Assembly: GCF_018137965.1 (NCBI RefSeq)
Contig: NZ_CP073100.1
Span: forward strand, 2,987,754-3,051,753
Reading direction: 5' to 3'
Length of the DNA stretch: 64,000 nucleotides
Source: Luteolibacter ambystomatis
GTDB lineage: Bacteria > Verrucomicrobiota > Verrucomicrobiia > Verrucomicrobiales > Akkermansiaceae
The position numbers and the translations under genes are program-made. Below are positions 55,905-64,000 of the stretch, one piece after another. The number at the start of each line of letters is the position of its first letter. Position 1 is the stretch's first letter. Under the pieces are notes generated by a model. It worked only from the letters and a program-made list of their open reading frames with translations, had not been told where the DNA came from and did not search any database.

Positions 55905-55964
55905 GCTAAAACCCCCTGAGCCCGATGCGAAATGAAAACTTCGCGCAGGGTGAGGGTTTTTAGC
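55905..55964 (-). promoter_or_regulatory. Imperfect inverted repeat in the mcsA leader
   Basis: gctaaaaccc (55905-55914) and gggtttttagc (55954-55964) are inverted matches with one bulge, and inner segments (tgcg, gaa, ccc) also pair. It lies between ilvE and mcsA, 12 bases before the mcsA ATG, and may be an operator, a leader hairpin, or the ilvE terminator. It is not a CIRCE element. Confidence 0.5.
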
Positions 55965-55984
55965 ATTCCGGGAGCCGGAAAGGC

Positions 55985-56854
55985 TCAGTAAACCGGCGTT
56001 CCGGTCGAATTCGCCTCCTCACGGAAGGCTTCGATGAAGCGCTTGGTGAGCGGGCCGGGCTTGCCATCGCCGATCTGGCGGCGGTCCAGCGAGATCACGG
56101 GGACCACCTCGGCGGCGGTGCCGGTGAGGAAACACTCGTCCGCGATGAAAATGTCGTAGCGGGTCAGCGACTGCTCGCGGACCTCGACGCCCAACTTGCC
56201 AGCCACCTGGAGGATCACCGAGCGGGTGATGCCATCGAGGCCGCCGTCCGAGATCAGCGGGGTGAGCAGCACGCCGTTCTTCAGGAGGAAAATATTGTCG
56301 CCTGTGCACTCGGCCACGTAGCCCTGCTCGTTGAGCATGATGGCTTCGAGGGCGTTGGCCTGGATCGCCTCGATCTTCGCCATGATGTTGTTCAGGTAGT
56401 TCAGCGACTTGACCTGCGGCATCAGGGCGGCCGGAGCCGGACGGCGGGTGGCGCAGGTGATCAGCGCGAGGCCGTTGTCGTAGTGCTCCTTGGGGTAAAG
56501 CTGGATGGTGGAGGCGATGATGAACATCGACGCCTTCGGACAAAGATAGGGGTTCAGGCCCAGACCGCCGGTGCCGCGGGTGACCACGAGGCGGATGTAG
56601 CCATCCTTCAGGCCGTTCGCCGCCACGGTCTCAACGGTGGCCTTGATGACCTCTTCGTAGGTCCACGGGATGGTCAGCACGATGGCCTTGGCGGAGTCGA
56701 ACAGGCGGCGGATGTGCTCTTCCAGACGGAAGACGCGGCCGTTGTAAATGCGGATGCCTTCGAAGACGCCGTCCCCGTAGAGGACCGCGTGGTCAAACAC
56801 GGAGATTTTCGCTTCGGATTCATCCACCAGGTTGCCATCGAGCCAGATTTTCAT
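55985..56854 (-). CDS. ilvE: Branched-chain amino acid aminotransferase
   Basis: 289 residues, fold type IV PLP enzyme. It transfers amino groups to the keto acids of leucine, isoleucine and valine. The N-terminus KIWLDGNLVDESEAKISVFDHAVLYGDGVFEGIRIYNG is typical; the PLP Lys lies in QVKSLNYLNNIMAKIEA, and the late NIFLLKNGVLLTPLISDGGLDGITRSVIL binds the phosphate. The ATG at 56854 matches homologues. The gene is upstream of mcsA but probably not co-transcribed. Confidence 0.92.
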   Translation of the reverse strand: MKIWLDGNLVDESEAKISVFDHAVLYGDGVFEGIRIYNGRVFRLEEHIRRLFDSAKAIVLTIPWTYEEVIKATVETVAANGLKDGYIRLVVTRGTGGLGLNPYLCPKASMFIIASTIQLYPKEHYDNGLALITCATRRPAPAALMPQVKSLNYLNNIMAKIEAIQANALEAIMLNEQGYVAECTGDNIFLLKNGVLLTPLISDGGLDGITRSVILQVAGKLGVEVREQSLTRYDIFIADECFLTGTAAEVVPVISLDRRQIGDGKPGPLTKRFIEAFREEANSTGTPVY

Positions 56855-56944
56855 GCGGGGTGGGGAGCGTAGCGGCGGAACTCCGGCTGGCAAGCCACTT
56901 AGGCTGCGACATTCATACGGGATTTCCGGAATACCCCGGGCATT

Positions 56945-57065
56945 GGGACCACGGATTACACGAATTGAACGGATGAAGAGAGGGACCGCAGATGACGCGG
57001 ATTCCGCAGATCGAATGGACCAAGAGGCGCTTTAAAAACCAGAGCCATCTGCGAAATCTGCAGTC
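56945..57065. repeat. Intergenic hairpin-forming repeat, second locus
   Basis: Contains accgcagat/atctgcg-type arms and the motif gattacacgaattgaacgga. It is the same class of repeat as at 45556-45634. It fills most of the ilvE-CYTH gap. Confidence 0.65.
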
Positions 57066-57084
57066 CGGTCTCTTCCCTATGTCC

Positions 57085-57546
57085 CTACCACTCCTTGAAC
57101 GGCATCCGGACGAGGTGGGAGTTCAGGTAGCGCGGATCGTCGGAAACCTCGTCCCCCACCCACTCCGGCAGCGGGACTTTCACGTCCTCCGAGTCCATCT
57201 CGATCTCGGCGACGATCAGGCCGTCATTGTCGCCATGGAAAACGTCCACTTCCCACACATGCCCGGCGTAGCCGACGCGGTAGCGGATCTTATCGATCAC
57301 CGCGCCGGTGCAAAGCGCCAGCAGTTCCCGCGCCTCATGTGCCGGGATGGTGTATTCGAATTCCTGCCGCACCAGTCCCTGCGCGCGGCCCTTGATGGTG
57401 AGCCACGCTTCATCCCCGGCAAGACGCACGCGAACGGTGCGGTCCGGATCGAGGCTCAGGTACCCCTGAGTCATCCGCTTACCGGTCGCGCCGTGATTCC
57501 ATCCGGAGCCGGTCACCAGAAACTTGCGCTCGATCTCCCGGCCCAT
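57085..57546 (-). CDS. CYTH-domain phosphohydrolase
   Basis: 153 residues from the ATG at 57546. The start MGREIERKFLV carries the EIERKF motif of CYTH proteins (adenylate cyclase CyaB and thiamine triphosphatase fold). Charged strands of the tunnel follow (TVRVRLAGDEAWLTIKG, FEYTIPAHEARELLALC, WEVDVFHGDNDGLIVAEIEMDSED). Bacterial single-CYTH proteins usually hydrolyse inorganic triphosphate rather than make cAMP. It precedes the secreted protein gene on the same strand by eight bases in reverse order. Confidence 0.88.
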   Translation of the reverse strand: MGREIERKFLVTGSGWNHGATGKRMTQGYLSLDPDRTVRVRLAGDEAWLTIKGRAQGLVRQEFEYTIPAHEARELLALCTGAVIDKIRYRVGYAGHVWEVDVFHGDNDGLIVAEIEMDSEDVKVPLPEWVGDEVSDDPRYLNSHLVRMPFKEW

Positions 57547-57553
57547 GGCGGTA

Positions 57554-58135
57554 TCAGGGAGTCTGCCCTTCGGCGGGCTTTTCCTTCGGCTTGTAATCGG
57601 TGACGGCAACCCAATCGACCGGGCCCTTGTCGAGCCGCTGGGTCTCGCTGGCGTACACGGCGTCCTCGTTCTTCGGGTCCATGCCGGCCGCCAGTTCGAT
57701 GAAAATCCGGGAAAGCTGGGAGTTCTCGTCGCCGCCCTGCTTCTGGAGCAACTGGCCGCGGGTGATCAGCAGACGGGCGAGCACCTGCGGGCTGTAATCA
57801 CCGGTGGCCGCATCCGGGATCACGCCCTTGCCAAGCTGGAAGGTGGTGACCAGCGCCTTGCGGTTGCGCGGAGAAAGATGCAGCGCCACCGCCAGCAAAC
57901 GGCGGGCTTCCTCAAGGGAAGTGGGCGAAGCCTTCGCCTGGATCACGCGGTTGGTGGCATAACTGGCGAGGTTGGTGGCGTAGTCCTCACGCTCGCTGTC
58001 GAGCATGCCGAGGTCATTGGTGAACATCCCCTTCCCCACCTTCGGCGGAGCCCAGGTAAACGGCTTTGCCTCCTCGGCGCCGGACACCGACGCGAGAGCC
58101 ATCAACACGACCGCAGCTTGCCACGCACCCCTCAT
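57554..58135 (-). CDS. Secreted protein of unknown function, TPR-like
   Basis: 193 residues from the ATG at 58135 with a signal peptide (VVLMALASVSGA-EE). A helical repeat part (SLEEARRLLAVALHLSPRNRKALVTTFQLGKG) resembles a tetratricopeptide unit; it ends in a charged KPKEKPAEGQTP tail. No enzyme motif. Together with the CYTH gene eight bases downstream it may form a two-gene transcript. Confidence 0.65.
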   Translation of the reverse strand: MRGAWQAAVVLMALASVSGAEEAKPFTWAPPKVGKGMFTNDLGMLDSEREDYATNLASYATNRVIQAKASPTSLEEARRLLAVALHLSPRNRKALVTTFQLGKGVIPDAATGDYSPQVLARLLITRGQLLQKQGGDENSQLSRIFIELAAGMDPKNEDAVYASETQRLDKGPVDWVAVTDYKPKEKPAEGQTP

Positions 58136-58171
58136 GGCCGATAACCTCGAAAGCGCTCCGGCGCTTGGCAA

Positions 58172-58714
58172 GTGGCAAATCCCGAGACATTCCCGAACAA
58201 ATCCGCGCTCCGCACCGAAATGCGGCGGCGTCTCCGTGAGATACCGGGCGATTCAGCCGTGCTCCGCGAGGCGATCTCCGCATGGCTGGACGCGCATCCG
58301 GAGGCGCGCGTGATCGCCTCCTTCGCCGCACTGCCGGGAGAACCCGATCTGCTGCCATTGGTCGCCATACATCCGGAACGCATGTGGGTTTTCCCCACCG
58401 TTCGTGGCGAGCATCTCACGTTTCATCCGGTGGCGGACACCGCCGCTGATTTCGAGGCCGGCTCCTTCGGCATTCGTGAGCCTGCGGCATCGCTGCCAAC
58501 GATGCCGCACCGGGACATCGATGTATTCCTCTGTCCGGGACTCGCATTCACAAACTCCGGCGGTCGGCTGGGCCGAGGCCGCGGCTTCTACGATCGGATG
58601 CTGGCTCTCGCCCGGCCCGATACGATCAAGCTCGGCGTTTGCTTCCCCTTCCAGATCACCGCCAACATCTTTCCCGAGCCCCACGATGTTTCCATGAGCG
58701 GGATCATCTGTTGA
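58172..58714 (+). CDS. 5-formyltetrahydrofolate cyclo-ligase
   Basis: 180 residues from GTG 58172. It converts 5-formyl-THF to methenyl-THF with ATP. The N-terminal ALRTEMRRRLREIPG is the basic helix that binds nucleotide; GSFGIREP, and especially GGRLGRGRGFYDRML, are the family's conserved C-terminal motifs. It is divergent from the secreted-protein gene. Cytoplasmic. Confidence 0.93.
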   Translation: MANPETFPNKSALRTEMRRRLREIPGDSAVLREAISAWLDAHPEARVIASFAALPGEPDLLPLVAIHPERMWVFPTVRGEHLTFHPVADTAADFEAGSFGIREPAASLPTMPHRDIDVFLCPGLAFTNSGGRLGRGRGFYDRMLALARPDTIKLGVCFPFQITANIFPEPHDVSMSGIIC

Positions 58715-58753
58715 AAAGAAAGAACAGGAGATGCCGCGCGGTAGCCACCAGCC

Positions 58754-60169
58754 GTGAAATCCTTGTCCGCCTTGATCCCGCTCGTCCTTGCGACCACTGC
58801 CGCCGCACGGCCTGTCACCATCGTCAACCCGGGCTTCGAGGCAGACGCCATCGCAGGAGAAAACGCCCCGAGTTTCGAAGCCCGCGCCACCGCCCCCTCG
58901 GGATGGAGCTATGTGGAAGGCGTCGGGGGCATTTGCGGACTCCTGGACCCGAAGGCATCGACCGCTGCCGGAAAGCCGGACTTCTACCCCCCTGCCGTCA
59001 CGGGCACGGAAGGATCGCGGGTATGCTTCTTTTTCAAGAACGGAGCGATCCGGCAGACCCTTGGCGAGAAACTCGCACCCAATACCACCTATACCCTCAG
59101 CGTGGCCAGTGGCACGCGCCTCAAGGGAGCCTTCGGCGGCTACAGCATCGTCCTCGACACCACGTCAGGCGCACTCGTCGGTTCGTGGACCGGCGCGAAT
59201 CACAATATCGCGAAACCCGGCTCCTTCGCCGCCACCTCCCGCAGCTTCACCACCGGTCCCAATCCACCCGGACTTGGCGAAAGCCTGCGCATCACCCTTG
59301 CGCAGGAACCTGGCAAACCGGATGCCGACGACTACGCCGATCTCGACGACGTGCGCCTCATGGCGGTTTCAGCCGCAACCCGTCCAACCAAGTGCCCGGT
59401 GGACGTCTTTTTCGTGGCGGGGCAATCGAACGCCCACGGCTGGAAGGCGGATGCGACCGCGCTCAGCCCTAACAACCGGCACTATGCAGACACCCCCGAT
59501 TCGCGTGCGCTGCTGGCATACCGCGAACGGAACCTTCCCGAGCCAGTCGACTGCACCGGCTCCATCGGGCTCCTCGGGGTACAGGGCGCTGGCTTCGGCG
59601 GATATTTCAGCGGCTTCGGTCCGGAGTTGTCCCTCGGCAGCGATCTGGCCAAGGGAGTCAACGGACGTGTCGCCATCATCAAGTATGCGATCGGCAGCGC
59701 CGGCCTGGAACAGAATTTCATCAAAGCCCACCCAACCGCGAAGCCCCACTACGAAGCGATGCTCGCCCACTTCCGTTCCTCGCTGGCGGAACTGCAGAAG
59801 CAGGGCTTAGAACCGCAGATGAAGGGCCTGTTCTGGCTCCAGGGTGAAACGGATTCAGGCGGTGGCGAAGCCGCGCGATATGGCGAGAACATGAAGCGGT
59901 TCATCGCCGACTTGCGGGTGGACCTCGGCGCTCCGCAACTGCGCTTCTTCCTCACCGAGATCAACGGCCAGATGCCAGCCCTCAAGCCACGCGCGGGCGT
60001 CGCCCAGGTCAATGAGGGAATGAAGGCATGTGCCGCCGCCGATCCTCTCGTCCGGTTCATTCCCGTCAGTGACATCGACAGTGGCTTCGCGGATGCCATC
60101 CACTACAGCGCGGATCAGGAGATCGAGATCGGCCGACGCTGGGCCAAGGCATGGCTTGGCACGAAATAA
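58754..60169 (+). CDS. Secreted sialate-O-acetylesterase-type carbohydrate esterase
   Basis: 471 residues from GTG 58754 with a signal peptide (LIPLVLATTAAA-RP). The first 200 residues form a beta-sandwich module (NPGFEADAIAGENAPSFEARATAPSGWSYVEG), perhaps carbohydrate binding. The SGNH-type esterase domain follows: FFVAGQSNAHGW carries the serine of block I, KYAIGSAG the oxyanion glycine, and FWLQGETDSGGG is the third block. The catalytic Asp-His pair is expected near DAIHYS. It precedes two convergent GH97 genes, so it may remove acetyl groups from the same glycan. Confidence 0.88.
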   Translation: MKSLSALIPLVLATTAAARPVTIVNPGFEADAIAGENAPSFEARATAPSGWSYVEGVGGICGLLDPKASTAAGKPDFYPPAVTGTEGSRVCFFFKNGAIRQTLGEKLAPNTTYTLSVASGTRLKGAFGGYSIVLDTTSGALVGSWTGANHNIAKPGSFAATSRSFTTGPNPPGLGESLRITLAQEPGKPDADDYADLDDVRLMAVSAATRPTKCPVDVFFVAGQSNAHGWKADATALSPNNRHYADTPDSRALLAYRERNLPEPVDCTGSIGLLGVQGAGFGGYFSGFGPELSLGSDLAKGVNGRVAIIKYAIGSAGLEQNFIKAHPTAKPHYEAMLAHFRSSLAELQKQGLEPQMKGLFWLQGETDSGGGEAARYGENMKRFIADLRVDLGAPQLRFFLTEINGQMPALKPRAGVAQVNEGMKACAAADPLVRFIPVSDIDSGFADAIHYSADQEIEIGRRWAKAWLGTK

Positions 60170-60188
60170 AGGCGGTTGCTTTGCGGGG

Positions 60189-62117
60189 TCATCGTGCCGT
60201 GAGAATCACGGCGAATCCGTTGCCCGCTGCGACCTCGCGTTTGAGGACCGTCTTTGCATTCACCTCCAGCTTGTCGATGGCCACGTGAGTGAGAGTGGAC
60301 ACGGCAGGATCATCGCGAAACACCTCCGCCTGATACGTCTTCGCCGGATCAAGGAAAGCCAGCGGCACCTCGAACGTGCGTGCGGAGTTTCCGTTCAATC
60401 CACCCACAAACCAGACGTCCCCCTTGCGACGCGCGATGGTGACATGCGTGTCCGGATGGCCGTCCAGCACCCGCGTTTCATCCCAGGTCGTTGGCAGGCG
60501 ATCAAAGAACGAAAGCTCCGGCACTTCCTGGATCACGGGTTTGGTCGGCCCTGCCTGACCCACGCCGGGTGAACCCATCGGACGATCATACCAGTAAAGC
60601 ATCTGCCACGGGCTGAAGATGCATACGGCCTTCGCAAGCTGCGAGGCATGCGAACCCATCTTCTCCGTGACACGTGGCGCGAAGTAGCAGTTCGTCTGAT
60701 CCGCCGCTCCGGCGAGACAGCGGGTGAAGATCGTCTTGAGCACGTCTATGTTCGGCACGCTTTCCTCATCGCCGCGGATGCCTTCCTGAGTGAGAAGATT
60801 GGGCCACGCGCGCGAGACGCCGGTGGGGCGGTATTCATCGTGGATGTCCACCATCAGCTTGTGCTCCGCGCACTTCGCCACCGCCTTGTGAAGCCATGCC
60901 GTATCACCCTGCGGTCCGACCTTGACGAAGCCGAACTTGATGCCCGCCGCGCCCCACGATTGGTAGAGCGGCGCGATCTCATCGATCTGCCGGGTCAGCG
61001 CGATCTGGTTCACATAGAGGATCACGCCGATGCCCTTTTGCTTTCCGTAAGCGATCACCATCTGGAGATCGAGCGGACCGGGAGAGCGCGCGGGATCGAG
61101 ATCCACCTTCGTGGCATCGGATGAAGCGGAGCCTTCCGGTCCGTACCATCCCGCATCAAAGAGGATGTGCTGCAAACCGTGCGCCGCGGCGAAATCGATG
61201 CAGGCCTTGCCGCCCTGCGTGGTGAGCGACGCCTCGCGGATCACCTTGCCGGGACGAATCCATGAGATGTCGGCGATCTTGGAAGGCTCGTTCAAATTCA
61301 AGATGAACCCGCTGTCCTGCAACAGCGCCGCCGGGCTGCCCCCCACCCGCACGTAACGCCACGGGCTCGTGAAGGAATCCGTGAAAGCAACGCCGCCCGC
61401 CAACTTGGCGCGCAACGTCACCGCGCCATCGGACACAAACTTCATCCGCGCTCCATCGACCAATCCGGCTTCGCCAATGGCAGCAAAGAGATCCGGTGCG
61501 AGCTGGGCGAACAGCGGTCGCTCAACCTGCCCCTTTACCTCGGAGATCAACTGCCTGGTGATCGGGCCCTGTGCGGTCGTGGAGGTCCACACCTGCGTAG
61601 CTTCCGGCAAAGTGAATGAGGTTGCTTCATCCGTCACGGTGCCATCCCCCGCCAAAAGATATCGCCATGCGACTCCCGTGTCATACGCACGCACCTGAAG
61701 CTTCACCTCAGGCAACCCTGCTTCGGTGGGAATGATCGGCAGCGTTTCCTCACGGCAGCGATCCTGTACGGTAGAGGCTTCGCCGAAAGAGTTCGACCAG
61801 GTCGTATCGATGTCCTTCGCATCCATCTTTCCAAGCGTGCCGCGCGCGGCCACAACTCCGACACCGCGCAACTCCAACCCGAGGTCGCCATGATTCACCA
61901 CCGTGCGGCCACCGGAGGTCAGACCGTAAACGAGCTCTCCCGTGGTCTCGTTCTTCTCCAGCGTGAAGACCGATCTCCCACCCGGACTTCTGACGGTGCG
62001 CAGGGTCGCGTAATCGGCCGCCGATGCGGAAGCGGCGGAAAGCAGCAGCATGCAAAACAAGTTCCAGATCATGACGAATGGCTTGGACCCTGCATGCCAT
62101 TTCATGCGGGAGTCCAT
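60189..62117 (-). CDS. Secreted GH97-family glycosidase
   Basis: 642 residues with a signal peptide (MIWNLFCMLLLSAASASA). GH97 family features are in order: N-terminal beta-sandwich, catalytic barrel with FDAGWYG (320-326), GIKFGFVKVGPQGD (392-405) and HDEYRPTG (426-433), then TQEGIRGDE (443-451) and the C-terminal sheet. GIKFGFV has Gly where retaining GH97 members carry the Asp nucleophile, so the inverting type is more likely; the exact sugar is unknown. A purine-rich aggaaggggg precedes the ATG at 62117. It is a close paralogue of the next gene upstream. Confidence 0.92.
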   Translation of the reverse strand: MDSRMKWHAGSKPFVMIWNLFCMLLLSAASASAADYATLRTVRSPGGRSVFTLEKNETTGELVYGLTSGGRTVVNHGDLGLELRGVGVVAARGTLGKMDAKDIDTTWSNSFGEASTVQDRCREETLPIIPTEAGLPEVKLQVRAYDTGVAWRYLLAGDGTVTDEATSFTLPEATQVWTSTTAQGPITRQLISEVKGQVERPLFAQLAPDLFAAIGEAGLVDGARMKFVSDGAVTLRAKLAGGVAFTDSFTSPWRYVRVGGSPAALLQDSGFILNLNEPSKIADISWIRPGKVIREASLTTQGGKACIDFAAAHGLQHILFDAGWYGPEGSASSDATKVDLDPARSPGPLDLQMVIAYGKQKGIGVILYVNQIALTRQIDEIAPLYQSWGAAGIKFGFVKVGPQGDTAWLHKAVAKCAEHKLMVDIHDEYRPTGVSRAWPNLLTQEGIRGDEESVPNIDVLKTIFTRCLAGAADQTNCYFAPRVTEKMGSHASQLAKAVCIFSPWQMLYWYDRPMGSPGVGQAGPTKPVIQEVPELSFFDRLPTTWDETRVLDGHPDTHVTIARRKGDVWFVGGLNGNSARTFEVPLAFLDPAKTYQAEVFRDDPAVSTLTHVAIDKLEVNAKTVLKREVAAGNGFAVILTAR

Positions 62118-62164
62118 CGGAAACCCCCTTCCTGCAACGTTTGTTCAGGCTCCGCCGCAACCTC

Positions 62165-64000
62165 TCATGGCACCGCGATGCGGAAAAACATCTTCCCGGC
62201 CGGTGGTTGCTCCAAGGACACATCCACGGTCGAGACTCCATTGGCATCGCGCGCACCCTCGTTGAACGCAGCACCGAATTGTCCGCTCACGAGAGACTGC
62301 CAATCGTCCAGCGTGGTCGAATACTGGACCTGCGGTTGCAGGAAAGGTCCTGTAGCGCTCAATCGGTAGGAGTATCTCAGACCGTTCACATCCATGGTGA
62401 GTGTCGGCAGTTTCGTGCTGTCATCGCGCACCAGCGGATTCGTGCCCAACACGCATTCGATCGCATTCGGAATGCCATCGCCATCCGGATCATCATCGGT
62501 TCCGGCGGAAGCGATCGGAATGCCTTTGAGAGCCACCCATTGTCCATAGGGGTCCGCAGGGAAATACTCCACGATGAGCTCCGGGTGCCAATCCGCATTC
62601 GTATGATCACTGCTGGCGAATTGCCACTGGGGCGCGCCTGTATAGGGAGCGCCATAGGTCAACAGCAACCCTGCGTTGCCACTGCCACCGCCCGCGATCC
62701 ATGAATCAACGATCTTCGTGAGCGAGTCGCGGGTGGACACTCCGCTGGGTGCTGACAACGGGATTTCAATCCATGCGCCCACCGGTGCGATGGATGAATC
62801 GAGGGTGGCGGACCCGAGCTGGGCATAGCAATCGGTGGCCGTGCGTGCGCCCGCGGTTCCTCCCAGCCAGGCCCCGGCAGTGGACGCGGCATGGTTCCAG
62901 CACGACGTGCCGGACACCGCGGCCCCGTTCGCACTTCCCTCAACCCATCCGGAATTTCCTTCCCGCTCCAACTGGACACCCACCTGACAACTGGCGGATA
63001 GATCCGTCACCGCCGCCACGCGCAGGCGGAGTGTCATCGATTTGATGGAAGCATACCTTCCTCCCAGCACGGACAGATCGAACCTCGTCAATCCGGAGCG
63101 CACCTTGCCGCTGCCGAGCACGCCAACCAGGAGCGTGTCGCGTCCACCGTAGTTGTTGCCGGGAGTCTCCTGAACCAAGGAGGTATCCTGCACGCCCTGA
63201 TAGTTGCTCAGGTGGACGAGACCGTCCGAGGAACCGGGAGACGTCCCTTTCTTGAAGATCATCGAACTGAGAGGCGGAGTCGGTGGTACCACTTCCCGCA
63301 GCCCGTTTTCGGTGAGGATCACGGTGAAGCCATTCCCCGCTGCGACACTCCGAACCAGCGTGGCGCCCGCATCGACATCGAGCATGTCGATCGCCACCTG
63401 CGTGGTGGTCGCGACGGAGCCATCATCCCGGAACACCTCCGCACGATACGCCTTGGTGGAATCGAGAAAGGTCAGTGGCACTTGGAACGTACGCGCCGTA
63501 TTGCCATTCAGACCCGCGAGAAACCATGTCGTCCCCTTGCGCCGTGCCACCGTCACGTGTGTGTCCGGATGCCCATCGAGAATCCGGCTTTCATCCCAGG
63601 TCGTCGGCAGGCGATCGAAGAACGATAGTTCCGGCACCTCCTGCAATACGGACACTCCTCCTCCGGCACCCGCACTCCCGGGCGAACCAGCCGGACGGTC
63701 ATACCAGTAGAGCGTTTGCCACGGACTGAAGATGCAAACGGACTTCGCCAGTTGGGACGCATGCGAACCCATCGTGGCCACCCGGCTGGCAAAATAGCAG
63801 TTGGTCTGGTCCGATGCCCCTGCGAGACAGCGGGTGAAGAGACTCTTGAGCGCGTCCGCGTTCTTCGGGGTTTCTTCATCACCACGGATACCTTCCTGGG
63901 TGAGAAGATTCGGCCACGTGCGCGACACGCCGGTGGGGCGGTATTCGTCGTGGATGTCCACAATGAGGTGATGGTCCGCGCATTTCGCCACCGCGTTGTG
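62165..64000 (-). CDS. Secreted GH97-family glycosidase with DNRLRE and calcium-repeat tail (partial)
   Basis: The N-terminal part lies beyond the right edge; at least 611 residues are visible. The barrel end repeats the neighbour's motifs (AVAKCADHHLIVDIHDEYRPTGVSRTWPNLLTQEGIRGDEE). Unlike the neighbour it then adds a DNRLRE/CBM96-like beta-sandwich (NNYGGRDTLLVGVLGSGKVRSGLTRFD). A calcium-binding repeat (DDDPDGDGIPNAIE) and a C-terminal domain of about 80 residues follow, of a kind common in exported verrucomicrobial proteins. The two genes are 47 bases apart and look like a tandem duplication followed by domain gain or loss. Confidence 0.9.
   Translation of the reverse strand, partial: HNAVAKCADHHLIVDIHDEYRPTGVSRTWPNLLTQEGIRGDEETPKNADALKSLFTRCLAGASDQTNCYFASRVATMGSHASQLAKSVCIFSPWQTLYWYDRPAGSPGSAGAGGGVSVLQEVPELSFFDRLPTTWDESRILDGHPDTHVTVARRKGTTWFLAGLNGNTARTFQVPLTFLDSTKAYRAEVFRDDGSVATTTQVAIDMLDVDAGATLVRSVAAGNGFTVILTENGLREVVPPTPPLSSMIFKKGTSPGSSDGLVHLSNYQGVQDTSLVQETPGNNYGGRDTLLVGVLGSGKVRSGLTRFDLSVLGGRYASIKSMTLRLRVAAVTDLSASCQVGVQLEREGNSGWVEGSANGAAVSGTSCWNHAASTAGAWLGGTAGARTATDCYAQLGSATLDSSIAPVGAWIEIPLSAPSGVSTRDSLTKIVDSWIAGGGSGNAGLLLTYGAPYTGAPQWQFASSDHTNADWHPELIVEYFPADPYGQWVALKGIPIASAGTDDDPDGDGIPNAIECVLGTNPLVRDDSTKLPTLTMDVNGLRYSYRLSATGPFLQPQVQYSTTLDDWQSLVSGQFGAAFNEGARDANGVSTVDVSLEQPPAGKMFFRIAVP

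Noticed and set aside
55905-55964. A CIRCE (HrcA) operator in the mcsA leader
   Set aside because: The arms read gctaaaa/ttttagc rather than ttagcactc/gagtgctaa, so the known operator does not fit.

Overview
The window is a 64 kb piece of a high-GC bacterial chromosome, gene-dense and almost wholly coding. The gene content points to Verrucomicrobiota, most likely order Verrucomicrobiales (Luteolibacter/Haloferula-like). The pointers are a sigma factor, FecR, planctomycete-type cytochrome (DUF1549/DUF1553) and DUF1501 operon, a DUF1080 protein, secreted GH97 enzymes with DNRLRE and calcium-repeat tails, the McsA-McsB-ClpC set known from Chlamydiae and Firmicutes, and several secreted proteins of families common in Planctomycetes and Verrucomicrobia. 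This assignment is an inference from families. No rRNA, tRNA, CRISPR array, prophage or transposase was seen.

Layout. 0.1-4.9 kb: an acyltransferase-like protein beside a FadL-type porin, a possible small RNA ending in a strong bidirectional terminator, a pseudopilin-like protein, a Tat-exported acid phosphatase and a cupin. 5.1-15.8 kb: one forward operon of seven genes (MoxR ATPase, membrane-anchored secreted protein, ABC ATPase, ABC permease, DUF58, two large von Willebrand A membrane proteins). 15.8-22.4 kb: a reverse operon of ECF sigma factor, membrane FecR, PSCyt/DUF1549/DUF1553 protein and DUF1501 protein. 22.5-28.9 kb: a secreted unknown, pdxH, and a GldF/GldG-like ABC permease set with a DUF4340 protein but no ATPase. 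29.0-34.0 kb: a cyclic-nucleotide-binding-fold protein, a DUF3307 membrane protein, a CHASE2-adenylate cyclase, and a divergent beta-barrel plus FecR pair. 34.0-37.3 kb: a BrnT/CopG toxin-antitoxin pair, VanZ-like protein and ligA. 37.7-43.5 kb: a DUF3142 lipoprotein followed by two tandem copies of a large CGPFFP lipoprotein-like gene.

43.7-50.4 kb: a cysteine-synthase-like enzyme, a DUF1080 protein, and the reverse nucleotide operon purD-pyrR-(membrane protein)-pyrB-pyrC. 50.5-51.7 kb: a small membrane protein and a non-coding tract with two copies of a structured repeat. 51.7-55.9 kb: mcsA-mcsB-clpC, a protein quality-control operon without a ctsR gene. 56.0-58.7 kb: ilvE, a CYTH phosphatase, a secreted unknown and 5-formyl-THF cyclo-ligase. 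58.8-64.0 kb: a carbohydrate esterase and two tandem GH97 glycosidases, the second running off the right edge.

The most notable points are: the tandem duplication at 38.8-43.5 kb, which carries a fossil of the upstream gene's tail and a sharply bounded block of 173/174 identical bases; the ABC exporter embedded in a MoxR/DUF58/VWA operon; the CHASE2 cyclase, barrel and FecR locus with a nearby cNMP-fold protein that lacks the usual phosphate-binding arginine; and the paired repeats downstream of clpC, whose stems pair fully only as minus-strand RNA.
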